Part shown: positions 1-4,542 of the stretch, one piece after another
Numbering within the stretch: position 1 is the first letter of the stretch
Layout of the letters: the number at the start of each line of letters is the position of its first letter
Source: GWA1-40-21 sp038078215
GTDB lineage: Bacteria; Patescibacteriota; Minisyncoccia; Phycocordibacterales; GWA1-40-21
Assembly: GCA_038078215.1 (NCBI GenBank)
Contig: JBBUED010000013.1
Span: 1 to 5,071 of the forward strand
Direction of reading: 5' to 3'
DNA: 5,071 nt
The notes under the pieces: model-generated
The model's input: the letters and a program-made list of their open reading frames with translations, nothing else
Told to the model about the DNA's origin: nothing
The model's database searches: none
Made by a program: the position numbers and the translations under genes

Positions 1-11
1 GCGATTAACAT
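1..11 (-). CDS. Start of an unidentified gene, truncated by the left edge
   Basis: Only the first three codons are inside the window (Met-Leu-Ile, then the next codon is cut). The call rests on the translation start: a strong Shine-Dalgarno sequence AAGGAG (complement of 21-26) sits 9 nt before the ATG at 11-9, and a plausible promoter lies upstream at 49-77. Nothing can be said about the product. An alternative ATG at 30-28 is also open to the window edge, but it has no good ribosome-binding site and lies next to the Shine-Dalgarno itself, so the start at 11 is preferred. The gene points the same way as the next three genes but is separated from them by a terminator and a large palindrome, so it is probably transcribed alone. 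Confidence 0.4.
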
Positions 12-48
12 AATTACACTCTCCTTTCATTTTCCAAAATGTCAAAAA

Positions 49-77
49 ACAATAGATGGCGGAACTTTTTCTATCAA
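49..77 (-). promoter_or_regulatory. Candidate sigma-70-type promoter for the gene leaving the left edge
   Basis: On the minus strand there is a -35 hexamer TTGATA (77-72; 5 of 6 match TTGACA), a 17-nt spacer, and a -10 hexamer TATTGT (54-49; 4 of 6 match TATAAT). Initiation near position 42 would give a leader of about 30 nt carrying the AAGGAG site. Hexamers of this quality occur by chance in AT-rich DNA. The ideal spacing and the position between the palindrome and the start codon are what support it. Confidence 0.4.
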
Positions 78-124
78 ATTTGTATCACAAACCGCGATTT
101 TTCACAAATTATTTTCAATTCAAC

Positions 125-268
125 ACTTTGAATTACGAAACTCGTTGAGGCGCGTCATTTTAAGGGGGTTTCGAGCGCGGCGGCGCGAGAATTTCAGGAT
201 TTTTTAAGCTTCAAAAAATCCGTACCCTTAAAATGACGCGCTGAATAAAGAGTTTCGTAATTCAAAGT
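125..268. repeat. 144-nt imperfect palindrome with two long perfect stems
   Basis: The outer arms 125-143 and 250-268 are perfect 19-nt inverted repeats (ACTTTGAATTACGAAACTC and its complement). The inner arms 150-166 and 225-241 are perfect 17-nt inverted repeats. They are separated by a 6/8-nt unpaired bubble (144-149 and 242-249). The 58-nt centre contains a further 9-bp stem (197-205 with 213-221, 7-nt loop) and a GC-rich block (173-189) that reads the same backwards on one strand. No reading frame or T-tail accompanies it. The near-perfect arms suggest a palindromic intergenic repeat or a non-autonomous mobile element of MITE type, but I see no target-site duplication and no second copy in the window. 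A structured RNA is the alternative. Confidence 0.75.
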
Positions 269-280
269 CAGCAGTGATTT

Positions 281-318
281 AAAAACGGCATTAAACGAAT
301 ATTCGCTCAATGCCGTTT
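281..318 (-). terminator. Rho-independent terminator after the 126-residue gene
   Basis: Perfect 10-bp inverted repeat AAACGGCATT / AATGCCGTTT (283-292 and 309-318). The 16-nt loop can itself pair through the small palindrome CGAATATTCG (296-305). Read on the minus strand, the distal arm runs into five T residues (285-281). It lies 27 nt past the stop codon of the gene ending at 346, as expected for its transcript end. No T-run follows on the plus strand, so it looks one-directional. Confidence 0.75.
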
Positions 319-345
319 ACCGTCAATATTTCTTAACTTTTTAAA

Positions 346-726
346 TTAGAAATATGGAGACTGTGAGATAAAAGATTTAAAATTCGTTTTCCAACTCCAA
401 TAACGGCGAATTACGTCTTCAGTAAACTCCAAGTTGTCGCCAACATATAAGACATCTTCTCTCCCCCGCCAATTGATTGAGGTCGGAAGATTTTTAATGT
501 CATCTTCCATTTCACTGTGTAGTATCTTAAAAACTTCAGCGTTTTCTATGAGTTTTTTAAACTGGTTGAATAAATCGCTAAAATTTTTGAAGTTATTCAA
601 ACAATGAAGATTGATAACCGCGACATTCCCCATTTTTAAATCATTCAATTTTCTTATAATCCACGCTTCTTTTTTCTCGCTGGAATCAATTATTTTTACC
701 GGCGCATTCACCAAATCTGTCGCCAT
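346..726 (-). CDS. Hypothetical protein, 126 residues
   Basis: I do not recognise a family. The start is the ATG at 726, which has AGGAG (736-732) 5 nt upstream; a GTG two codons earlier overlaps the Shine-Dalgarno and is rejected. The protein is soluble-looking, with no signal peptide or membrane segment. A short hydrophobic strand (about residues 34-40, NVAVINLH region) is followed by a charged amphipathic stretch (about 45-66, rich in Phe, Asn and Lys) and an acidic segment (71-78). The C-terminus is aromatic and basic (RRYWSWK, residues 107-113) and ends in SPYF. A single Cys (42) and no metal-binding cluster are visible. It is a single-gene transcript: candidate promoter at 781-809, terminator at 281-318, and a terminator of the upstream unit at 827-861. 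The strong translation signals and clean transcript boundaries make it a real gene, but nothing in the sequence gives a function. Confidence 0.8.
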   Translation of the reverse strand: MATDLVNAPVKIIDSSEKKEAWIIRKLNDLKMGNVAVINLHCLNNFKNFSDLFNQFKKLIENAEVFKILHSEMEDDIKNLPTSINWRGREDVLYVGDNLEFTEDVIRRYWSWKTNFKSFISQSPYF

Positions 727-780
727 ATTCACTCCTTTCCTTTTTAAAGGTTAAGAAATAACAAAGATCTGATTATTAAA

Positions 781-809
781 AGCATATCACGGAATACATT
801 ATTTGTAAA
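781..809 (-). promoter_or_regulatory. Candidate promoter of the 126-residue hypothetical gene
   Basis: Minus strand: -35 TTTACA (809-804; 5 of 6), 17-nt spacer, -10 TATGCT (786-781; 4 of 6) preceded by TG one base upstream, which makes an extended -10 element. Predicted initiation near 774 gives a leader of about 48 nt. It sits just downstream of the terminator at 827-861, exactly where a new transcription unit should begin. Confidence 0.45.
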
Positions 810-826
810 CTGCCGCAAAAGCCATG

Positions 827-861
827 AAAAAGGCCGCCGTTCGTTTCGATCGGCGACCTTT
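827..861 (-). terminator. Strong Rho-independent terminator of the reductase/58-residue unit
   Basis: Long hairpin: 829-833 pairs with 857-861, 835-839 pairs with 851-855 (one C/A mismatch at 834/856), and 841-843 pairs with 847-849 around a 3-nt loop (one T/T mismatch). On the minus strand the GGCGGCC arm runs directly into five T residues (831-827). It lies 57 nt after the stop of the 58-residue gene (918) and no other gene end is nearby. The plus-strand side has only three T residues, so activity in that direction would be weak. Confidence 0.8.
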
Positions 862-866
862 AAATT

Positions 867-912
867 TCTAGGGTAATAAAATAAAATGATGAATTTATTA
901 ATAAATCCTAGA
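867..912. repeat. AT-rich inverted repeats in the 3' region of the 58-residue gene
   Basis: TCTAGG (867-872) pairs with CCTAGA (907-912). Inside it, ATTTATTAATAAAT (893-906) is a perfect 14-nt palindrome, and TAATAAA (874-880) can alternatively pair with TTTATTA (894-900). Several weak structures therefore compete just downstream of the stop codon at 918. This may only reflect base composition. Confidence 0.3.
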
Positions 913-917
913 TGTTT

Positions 918-1094
918 TTATTGTCTTCTGTACATGAACTTGTCGAGAGCATCCAGGATCTTCATCATCAGATTTGACTTGTAATTATACGGAATTCCTC
1001 TGCTGTTTGTAAGCACAGGATCTCCGTTACTGTCTAAGCGATGCCCCGCTTTGGCGTCATTAAGCTGTCTCAATTCAGCCTCTGCTTTGCTCAT
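918..1094 (-). CDS. Small hypothetical protein, 58 residues, downstream of the reductase
   Basis: Unrecognised. The ATG at 1094 has an ideal ribosome-binding site (AGGAGG, 1107-1102, 7 nt spacing). The frame is open further upstream to a TTG at 1226 that overlaps the reductase stop, but that extension encodes low-complexity Phe/Lys/Leu-rich sequence over AT-rich spacer and has no ribosome-binding site, so the short form is chosen. Visible layout: an N-terminal charged helix (about 2-16), a Gly/Asp/Asn/Pro-rich middle (about 17-39, with DSNGDP and SRGIPYNY), and a C-terminal amphipathic helix (about 41-55) ending in the basic YRRQ. No Cys and no membrane segment. It follows the reductase by 124 nt in the same direction with no clear terminator between them, so co-transcription is likely. 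Whether it acts with the reductase is unknown. Confidence 0.7.
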   Translation of the reverse strand: MSKAEAELRQLNDAKAGHRLDSNGDPVLTNSRGIPYNYKSNLMMKILDALDKFMYRRQ

Positions 1095-1101
1095 AATTCC
1101 C

Positions 1102-1107
1102 CCTCCT
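1102..1107 (-). promoter_or_regulatory. Shine-Dalgarno site that fixes the start of the 58-residue gene
   Basis: AGGAGG followed by further G residues lies 7 nt before the ATG at 1094-1092. A short A/T hairpin (CTTTTTT/AAAAAAG, about 1111-1125) lies immediately upstream and would leave the site exposed. It is the strongest ribosome-binding site in the window and decides for the 58-residue form over the longer open frame. Confidence 0.75.
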
Positions 1108-1218
1108 TTTCTTTTTTGAAAAAAGTGAAGAAAGTAAATTAAAAAAGACCTTTTATTAACACTAAATCTTTTTAAAAAAATATGCAAGAAAACTAAATGC
1201 CATTCAGGCGGAGGGATT

Positions 1219-3501
1219 CTAAACAATCTCGCAAACCCCGGCGACGCAGGCCAGCTCTTTCTTCACTTCCGTTTCGTCAACCTTCTCGTAAGTGACAATC
1301 TTTGAAAAATCAATGTGGGCGAATCTGTTTAAAGTCTCGCTGTACGCTTTTTCGTCAATTTCTTCGTAGGGGGCCATTTGGTAAACATGGTCGGTTCTCG
1401 GCAAGAAAGACAATCCGCCGATTATGTCCCAGTTTTTATAGAGCCAATTGGCCACATCAATCCACTCTTCTTCCCCTACCGATATGGTAATTGACGGATT
1501 GTGCTCGGTGTAATTTTCTTTGACGAGCTTCCAATGTTCAAGCTGTTCCAGAGCCGTGAGGTCGTCTCTGAAAAGCGAATCATCCGGCGCTTTCACTGGA
1601 AATTCAAAGACATAAGTATTGGCGCTGTCTCTTGACTGTCCCACTTCCGGATGATAAGGAACGCCTTGGTCGCGAAGCATTTTGAACAAAGAATCAGTCG
1701 CTGAAATTCTTACTCTCCTTATGTAATATTGCGAGTGTCTGGTATGCATTCCCGAGGCGCAATCCACCATCTGCGACAATGTTCCGGACGGTTTGACGCA
1801 AGTAATGCAAGTTGACGGATTTATCTTAAATTTCTTGGCATACAATTCATTAATTCGTATCGCCTCGTTTTTAAGTTTTTTAAGAGTGCTCGCGTTTCTG
1901 ACGGCCGGACAATCCCACTGACCGGTTATGGACACTCCGAGCAGGCGTTCATTTTTGCAATTTTCCTCCCAAGTATTTGACAGATAGCCGAATTTGACGA
2001 GAGTCGCTTGATAAGTCCCGAGAATCGTCGCGATTCTAATCTTTTTCAAAAGCGATTTTTCGTCATCTTCCGCCCTGGCGACGATTTCCGACAAGTTGCA
2101 GAATTGTTTTGACTGCAATATGATTTCCCCGCATGGATTTGTCCCCAAATCTCCTATATAACCCTTGAGAACCTTAAGCCTTCTTTCCGGCAATGTTTTT
2201 GCTAGTCCGCTTCTATTGAATATTCCTCTTTCTCCCGCTCCGCTTTTCATAAGGGCAACCCATTCATCCAAGAATTCGGCGTTCGTCGGCTTCTGAAGAT
2301 AGACGGCGGAATTATTGGCGATGCTTCTTTGAGGTTCGGTCAGATAAAACTGACCTTTCTTGCAATCTCGCATCGCTTCATCATCAAGGTCGGAAAGAGA
2401 TATAAGGGCGCTTCGGCGAACTCCGCCGGAAACGACGCAATCGCCTATGCAACAGATAATATCATGAGCGTCCAAGTTGGTAAGCCGCCTGCCCTGTCTC
2501 TTGAAAATTTTCATTCGAGCGAAATCAAGCAATCTCTTGAGAGGCTCCGGACCAGAAGATCGGCCACCCATTGTTTTGAGCCTCGCTCCCGCCGGACGCA
2601 ACTGTGAATAATTGAATTCTATGTCGTTGCCTTCATACCAAGTTTTTATGCCCAAATAGAGAGCGTCCGCCCACCCTTCTTTGGTGTCGGCTATTATGTG
2701 AGTCGGCAACTTCTTCCCTGTTTGCGATTTTATTTGAGGCAAGGCTTGAATATTTTGGCTTTCCACGGAAAAGCCAACGCCGGTTCCGCACATTGATATG
2801 TACATAATCTCTGCGAAATCTTGAAATGTTGATGGGGCGATGAAAGAACAATTGTAAGCGCAGACATTAGTCTTTCTGGCGGCCGGTCCGGCAAATTGAA
2901 GGAGTCTCATTGACGGCATCGCCTCTTGATTCAAAATCGCCTCGCGGACCTCTTTGTATTCGGAATCTTTCACCAGTTTTCCCAGATTTTCTCTCATAAA
3001 GCTCATATACCTGTCCACGGTTTCAATCCAAGTTTCGCGCCTCCCTTCTTCGTCAATCCATCTGGAATAAGACCTGTAATAGACGAACTCGCCTAAAGAA
3101 CTCTTAAAATATTTCTTGCTCTGCTCAGTCAATTTCCTGACTTTTTCAGGAACTTGAACCCCTTTCTCTCTAAGCTTTGACCTTTTGTCGCGATAAAGAA
3201 TATATGATTTGGCGGTTTTCACATACTCGCTTAGTATAAGCTCCTTTTCAACCGTATCCTGTATTCCTTCAACGGTCGGCACGAAATTCTTGAATTTTTT
3301 GACGATTCTCACTAAATCGGCCAAGACTTTGTTGGCGACGAGCTTTGCTTCTTCTTCCGAACCCTCTTCGACTGAAATCATGGCTTTATTGATCGCGTTT
3401 GTTATCCTTCCGAGATCAAAAGAAACGATGGAACCGTCTCTCTTTTGCACCTTATCAATAAAACTTGTTTCTTTGCCGCCGCTCTTTGAATCTTTGACCA
3501 T
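1219..3501 (-). CDS. nrdJ: Adenosylcobalamin-dependent (class II) ribonucleoside-triphosphate reductase
   Basis: Reduces ribonucleoside triphosphates to deoxyribonucleotides in the cytoplasm with a cobalamin-generated thiyl radical, so no oxygen or second subunit is needed. The 760 residues begin with an ATP-cone (about 16-110, starting VQKRDGSIVSFD), the usual overall activity regulator. The core matches monomeric RTPR: NCSFI with Cys218, LRPAGARLKTMGG (301-313), GGVRRSALISLS (359-370), GERGIFNR (423-430), NPCGEI (455-460) and PSGT (571-574). Asn455, Cys457, Glu459 and Cys468 correspond to the radical-site Asn/Cys/Glu and second substrate-reducing Cys of the Lactobacillus enzyme, with the same 11-residue Cys spacing. 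The tail has the swinging-arm pair Cys752-x4-Cys757. The stop is TAG. The ATG at 3501 lacks a Shine-Dalgarno site, and no cobalamin riboswitch or NrdR box is evident upstream. Family assignment is very secure. The Cys218-Cys457 distance is about 50 residues shorter than in L. leichmannii, so the cobalamin-binding insertion may be reduced. Confidence 0.96.
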   Translation of the reverse strand: MVKDSKSGGKETSFIDKVQKRDGSIVSFDLGRITNAINKAMISVEEGSEEEAKLVANKVLADLVRIVKKFKNFVPTVEGIQDTVEKELILSEYVKTAKSYILYRDKRSKLREKGVQVPEKVRKLTEQSKKYFKSSLGEFVYYRSYSRWIDEEGRRETWIETVDRYMSFMRENLGKLVKDSEYKEVREAILNQEAMPSMRLLQFAGPAARKTNVCAYNCSFIAPSTFQDFAEIMYISMCGTGVGFSVESQNIQALPQIKSQTGKKLPTHIIADTKEGWADALYLGIKTWYEGNDIEFNYSQLRPAGARLKTMGGRSSGPEPLKRLLDFARMKIFKRQGRRLTNLDAHDIICCIGDCVVSGGVRRSALISLSDLDDEAMRDCKKGQFYLTEPQRSIANNSAVYLQKPTNAEFLDEWVALMKSGAGERGIFNRSGLAKTLPERRLKVLKGYIGDLGTNPCGEIILQSKQFCNLSEIVARAEDDEKSLLKKIRIATILGTYQATLVKFGYLSNTWEENCKNERLLGVSITGQWDCPAVRNASTLKKLKNEAIRINELYAKKFKINPSTCITCVKPSGTLSQMVDCASGMHTRHSQYYIRRVRISATDSLFKMLRDQGVPYHPEVGQSRDSANTYVFEFPVKAPDDSLFRDDLTALEQLEHWKLVKENYTEHNPSITISVGEEEWIDVANWLYKNWDIIGGLSFLPRTDHVYQMAPYEEIDEKAYSETLNRFAHIDFSKIVTYEKVDETEVKKELACVAGVCEIV

Positions 3502-3630
3502 AAAATTTAAAAATTTATCGCTTGTAAAAAATGTTTAAAATAATTTTACCCTAAAACAAAAGACAAAAGAAGAGCGCGCAAGTGAAATTCAGCACGAGAG
3601 ATTAAAAAATATAATGTGTAAAGCCAATAT

Positions 3631-3656
3631 AAAAAAATCCGTTGAAAAATAACGGA
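3631..3656 (-). terminator. Rho-independent terminator after the DUF192 gene
   Basis: Perfect 6-bp stem TCCGTT / AACGGA (3638-3643 and 3651-3656) with a 7-nt loop, followed on the minus strand by seven T residues (3637-3631). It lies 86 nt past the DUF192 stop codon and upstream of the reductase, so it insulates the reductase from its upstream neighbour. The short stem is offset by the long T-run. Confidence 0.75.
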
Positions 3657-3742
3657 AGCGGGGAAATTATTTTTTAAAAAAATTAAAATGACGAATATTG
3701 CTTTTAAATTTGTTAAAAAATAAGAAAAAGTTGTGGAAAGAA

Positions 3743-4246
3743 TCACTTTTGAACTAAAGTTAGCTTATCGTCCGCCTTTAGATCATAAGACTCGGACATT
3801 CCGGCGTTAAGCTCCAAGACAAAGCGCGCTTTAGCGGGAGCGGTGAAAATTTTTGGATATGTATCCGGTGAAATATTTTTCTCAATATGGACAATTTTAT
3901 TATTTTCATCAATCCATATTATGTCTACGGAGAAAAGCATATCTTTCATCCAAATGCTTTGATAACCTGAACTGTCAAAAATAAAAAACATGCCATAACC
4001 CCGAGGAATTGAGGATAATCCCCCAAGCCCTTTTATCCTTTTATCTTCAGTATCCGCCAAATAGATCGGTATTTTCGCCTTTCCCGCAATAATATGTCCA
4101 ATTTTGTCGGTTTTTCTTTGCGATGTCTTAAAAGCAATCACTTCGGTCGGCTGGCTGTTGTTAAACGCAAATTTAAGAAACGGGGGCGTGAGGCCGACAA
4201 TAACAGATATGAGGATAACTAGAAGTGAAAATTTCAAAAAATTCAT
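3743..4246 (-). CDS. DUF192 (COG1430) family protein, exported or membrane-anchored
   Basis: 167 residues. An N-terminal hydrophobic segment (about residues 4-20) after one Lys looks like a signal peptide or signal anchor; no lipobox Cys is present. A linker of about 35 residues leads into a DUF192 domain (about 57-165). Family hallmarks in order: RIKGLGGL (70-77), GMFFIF (85-90), the signature SIWMKDM (97-103) followed by DIIWID (108-113), and ARFVLELNAG (140-149). The domain is a small beta-barrel-like fold whose biochemical function is not established. The transmembrane start places it outside the cytoplasm, as in many family members. The ATG at 4246 has no Shine-Dalgarno site; a candidate promoter at 4262-4290 would give a leader under 10 nt, so translation may be nearly leaderless. 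It ends in TGA and is followed by its own terminator, so it is probably monocistronic. Family call is secure, role unknown. Confidence 0.92.
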   Translation of the reverse strand: MNFLKFSLLVILISVIVGLTPPFLKFAFNNSQPTEVIAFKTSQRKTDKIGHIIAGKAKIPIYLADTEDKRIKGLGGLSSIPRGYGMFFIFDSSGYQSIWMKDMLFSVDIIWIDENNKIVHIEKNISPDTYPKIFTAPAKARFVLELNAGMSESYDLKADDKLTLVQK

Positions 4247-4261
4247 TTATAAAAATAAAAA

Positions 4262-4290
4262 ATAATAATTCCAATATTATCACCATTCAA
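4262..4290 (-). promoter_or_regulatory. Candidate promoter of the DUF192 gene
   Basis: Minus strand: -35 TTGAAT (4290-4285; 4 of 6), 17-nt spacer, -10 TATTAT (4267-4262; 5 of 6). Initiation near 4255 would leave only 8-9 nt before the ATG, which fits the lack of a Shine-Dalgarno site. The surroundings are nearly pure A/T, so chance resemblance is a real possibility. Confidence 0.35.
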
Positions 4291-4323
4291 AAAAATTTCA
4301 CAGTTTAAAACTCATTCTCGGTT

Positions 4324-4397
4324 CCTAAAACCTAACACCTACCCGCCCGCCACGACTCTTGTCTGGCAAGTCGGGCGAGGTAACCTAAAACCTTCCC
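4324..4397. repeat. Degenerate CCTAAAA heptamers flanking a GC-rich hairpin
   Basis: Three consecutive 7-nt units CCTAAAA, CCTAACA, CCTACCC (4324-4344) are followed, after a GC-rich hairpin, by CCTAAAA and CCTTCCC (4384-4397). The copies keep an exact 7-nt period within each block. They form a degenerate direct repeat around a palindromic core, in the spacer between two divergent genes. Similar A/C-rich repeats are my general impression of spacers in some candidate-phyla genomes, which I cannot verify here. Confidence 0.5.
4341..4381. repeat. GC-rich imperfect hairpin in the divergent spacer
   Basis: ACC-CGCCCG (4341-4349) pairs with CGGGCG-a-GGT (4372-4381). Inside it, CCA-c-GAC (4350-4356) pairs with GTC-TGG (4361-4366) around a TCTT loop, leaving a 5-nt bulge (4367-4371). 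A second register is possible: CGACT (4353-4357) with AGTCG (4369-4373). No T-run follows on either strand, so it is not a typical terminator. It looks like a decayed palindromic repeat and is much richer in GC than its surroundings. Confidence 0.55.
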
Positions 4398-4502
4398 CAA
4401 TTTTTTGCATTTCAAAACAATCGTTGATATTATTTCCACAGTGAGACTGCGAGGTCAATCTAAAGTTTATTAAAATAATTTTTTATTTCAAATTTTAAAA
4501 TC

Positions 4503-4530
4503 TTTGTAATTTGGATTTTGTAATTTGGAA
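4503..4530 (+). repeat. 14-nt tandem duplication just upstream of the arginine decarboxylase
   Basis: TTTGTAATTTGGAT (4503-4516) is repeated directly as TTTGTAATTTGGAA (4517-4530), with one difference at the last base, ending 12 nt before the ATG at 4543. Each unit contains TGTAAT, a 5-of-6 match to a -10 hexamer, but I find no convincing -35 at the right distance. It may be a slippage product in AT-rich DNA or part of the promoter or leader. Confidence 0.6.
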
Positions 4531-4542
4531 CTTCAACCACAT

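Noticed and set aside
125..268. Integron attC site or 6S RNA as an explanation for the palindrome
   Set aside because: The terminal boxes do not match the GTTRRRY/RYYYAAC attC consensus and no integrase is present. The long perfect stems and small bubble do not match the 6S layout of a larger central bubble with irregular stems.
1095..1226. Upstream extension of the 58-residue gene to a TTG at 1226 (102 residues)
   Set aside because: The extension lies over AT-rich spacer, overlaps the reductase stop, and lacks a ribosome-binding site, whereas the ATG at 1094 has an ideal one.
1302..3538. Open frames antisense to or out of frame with the reductase (1302-1490 +, 2329-2607 +, 2633-2851 -, 3209-3538 +)
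   Set aside because: All lie within or mostly within the conserved reductase reading frame and show no domain or start signal of their own.
3502..3742. Cobalamin riboswitch or NrdR box upstream of the reductase
   Set aside because: No B12-box-like GCCACTG element and no NrdR-type palindrome is visible in this spacer; only the DUF192 terminator is clear.
3546..3746. Minus-strand hydrophobic 66-codon frame overlapping the DUF192 stop (GTG start)
   Set aside because: The DUF192 terminator hairpin with its T-run (3631-3656) lies inside it, its composition is that of AT-rich spacer (Phe, Leu, Ile), and it has no ribosome-binding site.
4341..4381. Terminator in the divergent spacer
   Set aside because: The hairpin lacks a T-run on either strand and lies upstream of both flanking genes, so there is no transcript end to serve.
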